From Cryptomeria japonica (lineage: Eukaryota > Streptophyta > Pinopsida > Cupressales > Cupressaceae), in the NCBI RefSeq assembly GCF_030272615.1, contig NC_081410.1, forward strand, positions 505,716,442 to 505,780,441: a stretch of DNA of 64,000 bases. The letters run 5' to 3'. The position numbers and the translations under genes were made by a program. Below, one piece after another: positions 1 to 12,347 of this stretch (positions within the stretch are counted from its first letter, which is position 1; every line of letters starts with the position of its first letter). The notes beneath the pieces are model-generated. The model did not search any database. It was not told where the DNA came from and saw nothing but the letters and a program-made list of their open reading frames with translations.

Positions 1-1762
1 TGGTGAGAATTATTGTATGGTCTGGTGAGAAAACTCGTACGATTTTTTGCTCTCTCGTATGAAAAATAGAGAGGTTTTCTAGGCATTTTTCTGACGTGAA
101 TTTGTTGATGCTAACACTAACCCTTCTATGTTCTCTGTGTATCTGATGTTTTGGACAACCTAACAAGTTTTTGCAAAACACTCGTCAAAGAATCTATCGC
201 TCAAACTTACGCTTGTCAAAGAATCTATTGCTCAAAAACAATATGACTACTAATTCATTGTTTTTGTAGGTTACCTAAGGAGATTCAATCAAACTTTTTG
301 TATTCTTAATTGTTTTCTAGGAACCTAAATTGTGATATGGTAAATAAACAAATCTGTTTTTCGTGTTTGAGAAAAGTCTAAAAGGTAGGAGAGTATGCTT
401 TTGTTTGCATAGACAATAAAAAATTTAGACCCTTGAAGCTTTTTTTTAGTTTAAGATTTGTGTTCCTTTTAGTGGGCCTACCACTGTGGGAAAAAGTAAT
501 CACCCTGTGAGAATGACCCAAGTGAGTACGACTAGACCCAAGCATTTCAACTCACTATAATAAATAGGCCTCTTTGAGATTAAAGTCTTGGAGGACGGAG
601 TTATTTGAGTTTTCTCTTTGAGATCTCTCATATCGGACGTTTTGTAGGGCCTCGTGGTCTCAATCACATTTGCGTGACTACATCTTGTTTCGATACCTTG
701 TCGGGCTATAGGCCTCAATCGCGCTTGTGTGACATCAAGGGGTAACTTCGAATGGAAACCCTTACTAAGAACTCTAGGATAGAAGCTACTTGGTTCACCT
801 CCGGAAGGAGGATAATCTTTGTGCAAGAGAGATAGTAACTCTCCCAAGATACTTGCCATATCATGCCCCCATTAGCATTTGGAGTTGGCTAATACGACGT
901 TGAGAATCCATTGCATGAGACTCAATGACCATATTCTGATTAACTATTGGGTGTGTACTTAAGTTTGCAAACAAAGGTTTTCTTTCTCAACCAACTTCCT
1001 TAGGATTAGTGTGGTGTGCTTGAATTCATTTTGCATCTTGCATGTTTGTTGTTTCTTTGTCCTTGAAATTGAAACTGAAACCCTGAACAATCAACTGAAA
1101 CTGGAAAAACAATCAAAACATCAAAACTCAGTGGTCAAAACCCTGATCTTGTCAAAAAATCATCCTTTGTCCAGTCCTGTGTCGTACGAGTCGAAATCCT
1201 AGGGTCCTTTTTTTGCCATTTTACCCTATTGTCTTGTGGGAATTGTCATTCGATAACACCAAAATTGTCGTACGAGTCTGTGCCATTTACTGCAACTTTT
1301 AACAAAATAGCATCTTGTACGAGTATTCTAGTTTATCGTCTGGTAACCTATTCATTGTCATATGATCTTGGGCAGTTTGTCCTACGAATATATGTTTCCA
1401 TTAGTCCAGAAACCCATGTTTCTGCATGCCTTTTATGATCTTTGTCATACTTGTTTGATCAGTCTCGATACATCACAGTGAGAATATACCCGGTCTTTTT
1501 CATCCAAGCATAGCAATCTTGATAGTGTACCCTTGTCGTTGTGTTATATAATTTTGTTGATTATATCCTAGCTGGTTCAATCAGTCATCCATCAATTTGA
1601 TCAATTTGATCTGCTTATATCACTTCTTATACAGGATAGATCATTCCTGAAACTAGACTTGGTCTCAATCTCTTTATCCAATCATCACCTCAAACAAACA
1701 CCTAGCTTCGATTTGATCTTGGCATCTGTATAACTTCTATCTCTCGGTCACATCAATTGTAA
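1..1762 (+). other. Untranslated leader of element A
   Basis: No convincing gene is visible before the gag start at 1763. The related element D1 has about 3 kb of leader between its PBS and gag, so a long leader is expected here too. Several copies of a palindromic word, CGTACGAG or near variants, occur at about 35, 1183, 1269 and 1317. A minus-strand frame of 119 codons at 500-859 has no recognisable domain and I treat it as chance. Confidence 0.5.
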
Positions 1763-3878
1763 ATGCCTGTTCGAACCAGGAGCTCTTCTAAGAATTTTGA
1801 CAAAATTAAGAGGAAATATTACTCATTGCAAACTAATCCATTCTTTCAAGAACAACCAACCTCTAACAAACCTTCATCATCAAGCCAACCAAATTTTGAT
1901 CAACCTTTATCTTCCAATATGTCTGGGAAAAGACAAGAAAAAGGGGCTTCTAAACGCAGTGCTTGAGATATTATTAGCACAAGAAAGCTACTGATAGTGA
2001 CACCTCATCTAGTGATTCTGAACCCTCTGAACCTGAAGAAGATACTATAGATAAATGTCAAAAGGACAAGGATTTCAGGAAAATGATGAAAATTATCATG
2101 GCCCGGGAAAAAGAAGAACATTTTCTAGAATTGGCTAAACAAGGAGCCTGACTTCCCGCTGACTATAATGTTGAAAATATTATCATTAAAAAAGAAGAGA
2201 CACCACTATCGTTGGTAACCAAATAATTACAAGCATTGCAAACTGAGATCAAAGAAATGAATGGCAAAGATAAATATTTTGTGCAGTATTCCTTGGACAC
2301 AATTTGCCTATTTTCATTTGACAAGAATCTTCACATGCTTCCATTTCCTTCAAGAATGGAAATTCCTAAATTTGACAAATATGATGGCAAATCGGATCCT
2401 CAAGACCATGTCCGAGAATTTTGTGCTCTATGTATGAAATTTATGCATGAACAAACATATCTTATGCATCTCTTCCCAATAAGTCTAGGAGGACAAGCTA
2501 TGGAATGGTTTTCAAAACTTTCTACGGGTATTAAATCTTTCAAAGAGCTGGTCGAACTATTTCTCCAGTAATACTCCTACAACATCTGTCATCCAGTCAC
2601 CATGATTGATCTCTATAATACAAGACAGAAAACATGAGAACCTTTCCTCACTTTCCTTCAATGTTGGAGGAAGATGTTCTCTAGATATTCACGACCCATT
2701 CCTGATTCTAAAAAGATGAAAATATTTGTCAATAATCTAATTCCCGAGTTACAATATAATATTCAAATGGAAGTACATCCTTCATTTAATAAGATGGTGG
2801 ATAATGCTCTCAAAATAGAATATGTGCTTGTGAAGAAAGGAGAAATCTCACTTTATAAGAAAACACAACATGGCTCTAGTTCCAAAGAGAAAAAATAAAT
2901 ACTGAAAAATATGGAAAAGATTATAATAGAAATGTTGTGAATGATGGAGTAGTTAATACTGTTAAACCAGAACCAAAACAAATAGTATTTAATCTGACTA
3001 GTGGCACACATGCCCTGAAAGATGCTGAAAGTGCTACGGAAAATGCTCCTAAGAAGTTGAAAGAGTTGTTTAAAGATAAGCCTTGGATTTCAAAGCCTAA
3101 ATGTGATTTCACTCCTTCGGGAGAATCCTATGAAACAACTCTTAAGACTCTATTGGCAAATGATCTGATCACATTGCCTGACAACTCCAAACCATACGAT
3201 CCTGAAGTCAAACCCAAATGGTGGAGGGAAAATTATTACTGTGAATATCACCAAAACAAGGGTCACACAAATAATAACTGCATGAAACTCAAACATGAGA
3301 TTCAAGATCTTATCGATAATGGCAAAATTGTTGTTGGGAATCATACAACCAACTCTGATCACAAAGCTTTCAAAGATCCCTTGCCTACATATGAGCAGGG
3401 AGATTCCTCTAAATCCAAGGGAGGTGCCAAGATAAATTAGACCTATACCAATGATAATAACATCATCAACATGCTTGAACCTTCTCAATCAAAGCATTGT
3501 AATGTAATCATAGTCAAAGAAGAGCAAGACAAACTGAGAGAAATAAACATTGTGACCCGTGCTTAAGGAAAAGTTACTCTCAAAGAAGTTGGTTCCTCAC
3601 CTTTCGATCAAATGTCATCATCAAATCCATCGACATCATAAAAAATGTCGACATCTTAAAACAAACAATAAGCTACAAACACTGCTAAGCCTTCCCCATC
3701 TAAACAGCTGGATTCATCCTCTTCTCTGGTTACAACATTGTTGAACAACTAAAATGAACTACTGCTCAAATCTCTATTCTTGAACTGCTTAGGATCTCTC
3801 CTACGCATAGAGAGATCCTTGACAAAGCTTTGCTGCTACCAACATCCCTAAAGACTTAGATCTAGATCAGTTTTAATC
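1763..3878 (+). pseudogene. gag: gag of element A, broken
   Basis: Gag would form the capsid and nucleocapsid of the virus-like particle. The frame starts at ATG 1763 (MPVRTRSSS) and hits a stop at about 1964. The retrotransposon gag core is clear at 2360-2570, with IPKFDKYDGKSDPQDHVREF and AMEWFSKL, and continues after stops at 2674-2898. The nucleocapsid part at 2937-3440 holds the knuckle CEYHQNKGHTNNNC, the Tat-type variant with a His in place of the second Cys. At least six stops or shifts interrupt the frame. The same core occurs in D1 (near 18.6 kb) and E (near 52.7 kb), which supports the family call. Confidence 0.85.
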
Positions 3879-3879
3879 T

Positions 3880-4443
3880 ATGGTAGGTCACCTAACCTCA
3901 CCTCACTACCTATCCTTCTTTGAAGAAGACGATAATTCCTTGAACCATCCACATAATCAGCCATTACACATTGAAGCCATGATCCATAAACACCGAGTCA
4001 AACATGTTTTGATAGATGAAGGTGCTGGGCTGAACATTTGTACTTACAATCTACTCATACAATTGGGATTTCCTGAGAATGATATAGATCCAAGAAAGAA
4101 GATACCAATAAAAGCTTATGATGAAGAAGAGAGAACCTCTAAGGGTTTGGTGCTATTACCAATCAACGTAGGACCTGTGGAAAGAGATGTTATTTGTCAG
4201 GTGCTTGACCTTCCTCTATCTTACAACATTTTGTTGGGAAAACCATGGATTCATGATATGCAAGCAGTGCCATCTACATACTATCAGTGCTTGAAGTTTC
4301 CCTATAATGGAGTTGAGGTCAGTGTTCTTGCTGATACCAACTATGCTTGCAATGCATTAAAACAATGTGTTGATACTATTGTTCCTCACAACAGAGCAAC
4401 CTCTATAGCTGAGAGTTCAGAAGCTATGACGCAGGACTTATAA
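3880..4443 (+). pseudogene. Aspartic protease domain of element A
   Basis: This 187-codon open stretch is the retropepsin that would cut Gag-Pol. The flap and body are easy to read: VKHVLIDEGAGLNIC at the active site, then IPIKAYDEEERTSKG and ILLGKPWIHDM near the end. Tat elements normally have D-G-G-A-G here, as E does at 51.4 kb. In A the second residue is Glu (DEGAG), which departs from the family pattern and may impair activity. It follows gag after a short broken gap and precedes a Lys/Glu-rich linker. Confidence 0.85.
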
Positions 4444-5830
4444 AAGAAACTAAAAATCATAGAAGTCGACATGGGCAGATACAAGATAGAACCTGTACTT
4501 TCATTGATATCTCTTCTCCCATCACCTAGATGGTCAAGAAAACCATATGAATCTATGAAACCACAAACTTCACCTGCAAATGTCATCTATGATGTTACTT
4601 TTGTGAAATCCTTTGCTTCCTTTGTAAATGAAACATAAGAGGCAACTATTCTCGAATGGCTTTACAGAGGGGAAAATGAAGATAGAGAAGTGCAACGTTG
4701 TGAAATTTCTTCTGAACAATATGGTAAAGGCTATCAGATAATCCAACGCATGGGGCATTCAGGTATAGGTCCTCTAAACATCAAGAAGGAATTACCGAAC
4801 CCATCAAGCTGCAAACCAAGTCTGCAAAGGATAAAATTGGACTTGGGTACCATCTAGATAAACCATCAAGTCAAAAGCGACACTCTTATCAGCCACATCA
4901 AACACCAAAGGAAGTAAACATACAACAAAATCAAGAAGCATATGAGAAAGAACAAGAAGAGATGGCAATCAAAACAAAAGAAGAAGCTTATAACCAAGTT
5001 CCAAAGGTACCAACAGGAAAAAGACCAGAATTGGAAAATCCAAAAGAAATGAGAGAACAGGTGGAAAGAATCAAATAAATGTTTGCACCATTAAACATTC
5101 TTGTCACATATATAGGAATAATACCAGAAGAAGATTAAAAAATAGACTCAAATGAGTATGAATGGGGTCCAAAACCTTTATCAGATGCATCTACTGAAGA
5201 ATCCAATGATACTATAGATGAAGCACAAGAAATAGCATACATGAAGCTACAACGATAAGTAGAGGAAGTTAGACTAAAAAGACAAGAATCTTATGAGAAG
5301 CAACTAAAAAAAGAGAAAGCACAAGAAAATAACTCACCTACTATATCTCCATCTGATGAGACAAAACAAATCAGGTATGGGAACACAACTGAAGAACTGG
5401 AGGCTAGTCAAGCAGGACCGATCATAAGTCCATAAGAAGCTGAATGGGAAAGAAGACAAAAACTTGCAGAGTCATCAAGGCTATGTGAACATGTATGCCA
5501 ACTACAAGTTATCATTGAACCAAAATAAGAAGGAACTTGGAGCATAAAAGATGTTCATATTGATACCATACATGTTTTTACTGAGTTGCTTGAAGAGGAG
5601 TCAGATGCTTCATCTTCTAACTTTGATCAACCTGAAATGAGCTCCATCTATGATATTACCTATTTAACACCAAACTATGACTACTTTGTCATGAATGTTG
5701 AAACTCTGTCTGAAGAAGCTATTGTTGTTGACCACAATACATAGTCCAGTTTGAAGTAGGAAAAGGGTCTAGTGGTAGGTCTACTAGGTTAGATTCTTTA
5801 AACGCTAACGTAGGCTTCGATAATCATGTT
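4444..5830 (+). pseudogene. Protease-RT linker with G-patch-like segment, element A
   Basis: The region between protease and RT has no long open frame but is coding remnant. Near 4725-4790 the frame reads GKGYQIIQRMGHSGIGPL, the glycine pattern of a G-patch, which some retroviruses and Tat-type elements carry next to the protease. It is followed by Lys/Glu/Gln-rich sequence, probably helical, with many stops. E has the matching segment at 50.6-50.75 kb. The role is unknown; G-patches generally bind RNA or helicases. Confidence 0.6.
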
Positions 5831-7330
5831 ATGACTCTTTCCGGTCTCAAGACGCTAACGCAAGGTAGTCTTCTAGAAGTCAACTTGACGATCCACGATT
5901 GTGATGACAATATTGTGAATTCCCTTGAACCCGATGAATATTTATCCCTGGTATACGCTGAGCTTATTGACCGTACTCTACAAGACCAACCCATGGATAT
6001 CCCTACTTTTTCCAATGACTATGCCTTAACATGTTACCTTAATGCAGTTGAACCCATGAACTCTTTCGTCAACGAACAACGTGTGAACATGACAGAAGCA
6101 GATATCAAGTATCTTAGTCTCAAATATCAAAAGAAGAAAAACAAGTGTTTTGATGGTGAAAACCATAGTGTGGTGGTATCATAACCAAAAAAAGTAAAAA
6201 TTAAAGATGTATTTGATAGTGAAAACCTCCCTAAGGCTCTTGAAGGTGAGATGCTTGATATTCTACCTAATCACTTTCAAGAGAGATCGTCAGTACTGAT
6301 TGAACCTACACAACCTGTGAACATTGGAATAGAGGAAATTCAACATATAATACATGTGGCTCAATCCCTATCAACAAAAGAATTGAAAGAGTTTACTGAT
6401 TTCTTCATAGAGAAAAAGATCAACTTCACATGGACATATTCTGTTATGCCAGGTCTGGATCCCAACCTCATAATGCATCATCTTTCTATTGGTCCTACAG
6501 TCAAACCTGTCAAACACAAACTTTGAAAAATGCATCCTCATGTTGCATTGTTTGTTAAAGATGTGCTAGAGAAATTACTCAAAGCAAGGTTCATCCAAGC
6601 AATTGATTATGCTGAGTGGATATCCAACATTGTTCCTATTTCAAAACCTGATAAATCAATCCGTGTCTGCACAAACTTCAAAGACTTAAACAAGGCATCT
6701 CCGAAAGATTATTTTCCACTACCTAACATTGACAAGATAGTAGACATGGCTGCTGGTTATGAAATGTACTCTCTAATGGATGGATTTTCTGGCTACAACC
6801 AAATTGAAATCACACCTGAAGATTAAGAGAAAACAATGTTCACATGTGCCTGGGGCACTTTTTGCTGGAATGTCATACCCTTTGGCTTAAAGAATGCAGG
6901 TGCTACTTATCAAAGAGTTGTAACTACAATCTTTCATGACATGATGCACAAAAACATGGAACACTATGTCGATGATACCCTGGTCAAATCTATGAAAATA
7001 TTGTCACATCTCTCATAATTGGGTCTAATCTTAGACAAAATGAAAAAGTTTAAACTCAGACTAAATCCTAAGAAATGTGCATTCAGAGTTACATCTGGCA
7101 AACTACTAGGATACATTGTTTCAGCAAAAGGGATTGAAGTTGATCCAGAAAAAAGTTAAAGCTATAATGGAAATGCCACCTCCAAAGAATGTAAGTCAAA
7201 TGAGAACTCTACAAGGGCGGCTCCAATCAATAAGGCACTTCATTTCTCAGGTAGCAGATAAGGATCAACCTTTCACGAAAACATTATGGAAAGGAGTTAC
7301 ATACAACTGGGATGAAGAATGTGAATAACA
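5831..7330 (+). pseudogene. Reverse transcriptase of element A
   Basis: RT copies the element RNA into DNA. An N-terminal lead-in (5831-6180) is followed by the RT domain from about 6400. Recognisable blocks are IRVCTNFKDLNKASPKDYFP, LMDGFSGYNQIEITPED, FGLKNAGATYQR and the catalytic YVDD at about 6965. Stops interrupt it after KPVKHKL (TGA where E reads CGA, R), after TPED (TAA where E reads CAA, Q) and after the YVDD block. The segment from 7116 continues the connection domain in another frame. Confidence 0.88.
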
Positions 7331-7790
7331 CCTAAAATAGATCAAGGAACATCTTTCCAATCCACCCATTTTGATGCCACCGATTCAAGGCAAACCTTTG
7401 ATTATCTATATATCAGCTATTGACACATCACTAAGGATACTTTTGGCTCAATAGGATGAGAAAAAAAAAGAACGAGTTATATACTATATCAACAGGACAT
7501 TGGTGTCCTATGAGATGAATTACACTATCATTGAGAAAACTTGTTTGGCAATGGTCTTCGCTTCATAGAAATTGAGACATTACATGCTGGCACATTCTAT
7601 CAAACTGGTTGCTAAGATTGATCATCTGAAATATCTTCTATGCAAAGCAACACTCACAGGGAGATTGGGTAAATGGGTTATGACACTCACAGAATTTGAC
7701 ATTGAATATGTAGAACACATAGCTATAAAAGGACAAGTCATTGTGGATCAACTTGCTGACGGTTCGCTTGAAGATAATCAACCTCTGAAC
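7331..7790 (+). pseudogene. RNase H (first, gypsy-type), element A
   Basis: This domain degrades the RNA strand of the hybrid. After a stop the frame gives YISAIDTSLRILLAQ, IYYINRTLVSYEMNYT, KTCLAMVF and, at 7572-7871, GRLGKWVMTLTEFDIEYVE. It sits directly behind RT as in all gypsy elements. Stops lie near 7455 and 7567. Confidence 0.8.
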
Positions 7791-8310
7791 ATAGAATTTC
7801 TAGATGAATCCATAATGCATCTTACTCAACGATACTGGAAAATGTTCTTTGACGAATCTTTTACTCAATAAGGTTCTGGTGTCGGGATCCTTTTTATCAC
7901 TCTTCGGAGATGCTCAATTCCAAAGGCGTACAAGATCCTTTTTCCTTGTACCAACAATATTGTAGAATATGAAGCCTTTATGAATGGAATCAAACTGACT
8001 ATTGAATGGAAATTTGTTGAGCTATACATCTATGGTGACTCTTAACTGATAATCAACCAGATCAACGATGTGTATCAAACTCAGGATGAAAAATGGATGC
8101 CCTACAAAAGAATGGTTGATGACTTTAAGAAATACTTTGTCTTTTTTTCATTTCAGCAAATTCCTAGATCAACAAATAGAGCAACAAATGCTATGGCTAC
8201 ATTGGCATCTATACCACAACTACAAGAAACACAGTTCTGCTATGAATTCCTGGTGGAAGAGCTTCACTATCTTGATTATGATTCCCCTGATTCCTAGAGG
8301 GTCTGTTCTA
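7791..8310 (+). pseudogene. Second, archaeal-type RNase H of element A
   Basis: A second RNase H follows the first, a trait of the Tat lineage. The frame reads WKMFFDESFTQ, then after a stop GSGVGILFIT, VEYEAFMNGIKLTIEW, YIYGDS and INQINDVYQT. In E the start reads YFDGSYTQ, so the Gly of DGS has become Glu in A. The acidic residues D, E and D remain recognisable. The tail DDFKKYFVFFSFQQIPRSTN leads towards integrase. Confidence 0.75.
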
Positions 8311-9640
8311 TAATTGGGCATGACTCATCTCGCTATAACCATATCTACTTGTTCTTATGTGACCAAATCATCCCTGATAATCTTACTTGCAATGAGAAAA
8401 GAAACCTGATCCATAATGCTTTATGGTATGTCATCATTGCTAACGATCTATATAGGCGAGGTTTAGATGGTACTTTGCTTAGGTGTCTAGAACTTGAATA
8501 GTCTCAACGTGCGTTATCTGAAGTCCATGAAGGTATTTGTGGATCTCACTCAAACGGTCTAACTCTAGCTCGAAAACTGCTAAGGGTTGGCTACTATTGG
8601 CCAACTATGGAAAAAGATTTCATAAAATTTGCTAAAACTTGTTAGAAATGCCAGCTGCATGGTAATCTCATGCATGCTTCAGCAAGGGAGCTCATACCTT
8701 TTATCACACATTGGCCTTTTGAACAATGGGCGTTTGACCTCATCGGCAAAATCTATCCTTCATCATCCAATGGACATAAGTTTATCATAACTACCACTGA
8801 ATACTTCACTAAGTGGGTTGAAGCAGTTTTGCTAATCAAAGCAACCGACAAACAAGTGGCTATGTTCATTTTTTACTACATCATCTGCGGGTATGGAATC
8901 CCCTCCTCAATTGTAACTGACAATGGGGGGGAGTTCAAGAACAAGGATATAGATGAGCTCTACGACACATTCAAAATCGAACAACATTGGTCTTCCATAT
9001 ACTACCCTCAAGGTAATGGATAGGCTGAAGCATCTAACAAACTTCTACTGACCATCGTGCATAGAACAGTCAACAAATCTGGAAAGGATTGGCATATTAG
9101 CTCAATCCGGTGCTATGGGCTTATAGAATGAGCATCAGAACACCTACTAGGGCTACAACTTTTTCTTTGGTGTATGGGGCCGAAGCAGTCTTGCTTATTG
9201 AGGTTGAAATTCCTTCTTTGAGAGTTTCTTTGCAAGGTCTTATCACTGATGAAGATCACAAAATATCTAGATTGCAAGAACTCGAATTGCTGGATGAACA
9301 TCGACAAGTGGCGTTTGATCATCTAAGATCTTACTAGAAGATAATGTCTAGAGGCTATAACAAGAAAGTTCAACACAAATAATTTCAAGTTGGTGACCTT
9401 GTTTTGAGAGAGAATCCTAAAAATCAATAGCATCGGGAACAAAAAGGGAAGTTTGAACCCAACTAGCTGGGTCCCTACATTGTTACCGCAATCTTTGGCT
9501 CTGGCACTTACCAACTCTCAACACTGGAAGGATAAAAACTTTGTGAACCGATCAACACCATCTACTTGAAGATGTTCTACACTTATTATTCTCTTCTCCA
9601 ACAATCTATACAACTAAAATGTCCTGAAAAAAATCATAAA
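8311..9640 (+). pseudogene. Integrase of element A
   Basis: Integrase inserts the cDNA into the host. The zinc-binding part (about 8520-8660) shows VHEGICGSH and a broken C..C pair with a stop between. The core carries AFDLIGKIYP (first Asp), IVTDNGGEF (second Asp) and, after a stop, AEASNK (Glu). The C-terminal part runs to about 9640 with GSGTYQLSTLEG and PINTIYLK. The stop at 9464-9466, in the PN-stop-LGP motif, is also present in E. No chromodomain is seen. Confidence 0.88.
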
Positions 9641-12347
9641 AATTATAAAATATCCTGAAAAAAAAAAACTCTACCAAGAAGGTGAAAACTTGGTAAACAG
9701 GTGCCTCTTGTACTAAAGTGCTCCATCTATCAACACAAATTTATCATTTGCTACTTTATTTACCGCTTTCCTGCATCTTTTCTTTAGCTTGTACATATCC
9801 TTCAGTCACTTTTGTGACACCTTGGTTCTTCTTGGAACCCTCATGGCTTGAAATCAATCAATGTTGTAGTCTTAGGGTAATCGACTGATCAATCTAAATG
9901 TCCTAAGCAGTTTAACCAAGTCATCTTTATGTCGGCAGTATCAGGTCATCCAGTTTGAGTCAGTTACCTGTCTCCTAACCACTGTAGGGTTTTGCCACTG
10001 ACATCTCATCAAACACACAAAGCAAGAACAATGAAAACAATCACTATGATTGAAATTTTCTTTGTATGCTATCTTTTAAAATTGGTTTTCGCTTATTATT
10101 CACTCTGAGTAACTCAAGGAAGTCTATCTTGACTAAGAGGAGCAAGGAATGGGGGCATAATACTTTTCTTTGTTTTCTGCTTGTAGGAGTTATTCCAATG
10201 ATCTGGAAACATCTCATAAATTGTGTGTCTGTGATAAGTGCCTCCATATCAAGGTGAAATTGCCACACATACCTCGACTCCATTTATTTCTATGCTACAG
10301 GGAGGTTGGAACTATTTCCTTGTCTATTTTGGGTAACTTTGTTTATTATGCAATATGCATTCATGCTTAATCTATCCTAGGATATGAATGATAAAAGGGT
10401 CATTGCGGACAACAAAATCACTATTGCATAATAAAAAAAAGGGAACTTTGCTTTGTCTGGTGTGTTTGCACGTAAGCAACATTCAGGTCATCCTAGATCT
10501 TTATGCCTTGGTGCTTATGTTCGATTGCTAAATAAAAAGGACCTGACATTCAGGTCATCCTGTCTCTTTGTGCCTTGGTGCATATGTGATGAGGAGGCGA
10601 CAAACCGGAACGAGGATAACCTTGAACCAACCAACCTCTAAGGCTCATAGACTCAATCGGTAATCCCTATTTCCAAAGATCCTTACACAATCACCAAGTC
10701 AAGAAATGATTCAATGACACCAAACAACACCTTGGGAAAACCTAAAGGCTCCACTATGTCCACTTACAAACAACTAACTCTTCTCAAGTTCTTGTGTGAC
10801 TACATACACCCTTGCATACATGAGTGGGCTACTACTAGGCTTAAGGTTTTGAATGGCCCACTTGACCAATTAAATGCAACGATCCTTTGAGGGGTTTTCT
10901 CACACCATCTTAACACCAATGAAAGAAGATTTCATGGTTTAGATCCACCGAAACATCAATCTTGACTCACTCGCCCATAAACCTGAACCGGTTGCAATTA
11001 GGCCTCCATTTGAAGGAATCAGGTGATAAATTTTGACACCTTGAGGATCTAAGAAAACAAATTATAGTTTAAGATACCCTTTTGGGATTTCTCAATAATA
11101 TCTTAGTTTTCGGTGTCGGACCAACTTATAGATATTCCAACCAATGCTGCACTACCAGACCTAATAGGGTTATCAGACTTATTTGATTGCACGTCTTTCA
11201 CAAGATGGTTTGGTTATCCTAATGGGTGACAACCACTAGCCATGAAATGGTATGTAAATCTCCAAAGTACTCTTCTACCACATTCAAACCCTTTTCCAGT
11301 GCTCTACCACTCAATTCTCACACATTGCACTCATCAAATCGGTCTGTCACATAGAGATGCTAGACCTAGGGTTAGTTATCCATCCTCTTTGCCCTGTTGT
11401 ATCCTCTTAATGGATTTTGGAACTGACATATGATACAATGGCCTACCATCTCCTATAATAATAGAGTGTTCAGTTAAGGATTGATAGGGCAAAACCCATT
11501 ATTGCAGTCAAACCCTAGGGGTTTAAGGGTTTTAGGCTACTTGATAGAGTTTTTCTTGTATAATGGGGCAACGATCACTTCAAAATTTCACACTTAAAGA
11601 GAAACAAAGGTAAAACAATCTATTTATAGGATCTATGCTATGAGAATTCTTTCCAATCCACCTTTGGTATGCAATCAACAAAAATTAGATGGTTTTTTTC
11701 CGAGTTTCCAACAGTTCTTAATGCTTCAATTTCTTTCCAAATCAACCGGCCAACATACATCCTTCGGTGTTTGGGGCCTTTAAAGATATCTCTCAAACTA
11801 CCACAACCCCCTCCAACTATTTTTCAAACTGACTGACTGTTGGAGAAGCACGACTTACAAAAAGTGCAAAATTGTCATGACAACAAATTAAAAATATGAC
11901 AATTTTTGCATAATTCAACCAAATTAGACTCTAGACTATCATAGTCCCCCAAAATGATTACATTTGATTCTGAAACATAAAAAATGACTCAAATAGACTT
12001 GTGGTCACTTGATCTCTCAATTTAGACCATTTTGACCCTTATTGACTCAATTTTCTCTACCAGACCCTAGATGACAATTTGACCCAAACATGGACAAACT
12101 TGTCACACTCCTAGGACATTGAATTACAAAAAGGACCCATAGGGTCTTATTACATTCCTTCTAGGAAAAATATAAAATCATCTTGTTCTTGGTTCATGCC
12201 TTCATAGGTAAAGGAAATGCATACATATAAGACATCATAAAGAATAACACATATCAAAACCATCTCATGAATCATCCTACATTACTCAACACAGTACAAT
12301 GAAGTCGAATCATGTGTCTCATATATATATCATCAAAAAATTTAATG
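9641..12347 (+). other. Spacer between pol and antisense PMD gene, element A
   Basis: No gene is recognised. At about 9680-9706 a purine-rich stretch, AAGGTGAAAACTTGGTAAAC followed by AGGTGCC, marks the end of the pol part and resembles a segment common downstream of integrase in Tat elements. An imperfect duplication lies at 10481-10588. The remainder to 12.3 kb is AT-rich and probably holds the 3' untranslated part of the antisense gene. Confidence 0.45.
10481..10588. repeat. Imperfect direct duplication, period about 67 bp
   Basis: The words CATTCAGGTCATCC and TTGCCTTGGTGC (or close variants) occur in the same order at 10481-10520 and again at 10548-10588. Only two units are visible. Confidence 0.6.

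Noticed and set aside
500-859. 119-codon minus-strand frame in the leader of A
   Set aside because: No domain, wrong strand for the element and low-complexity codon use; open by chance.
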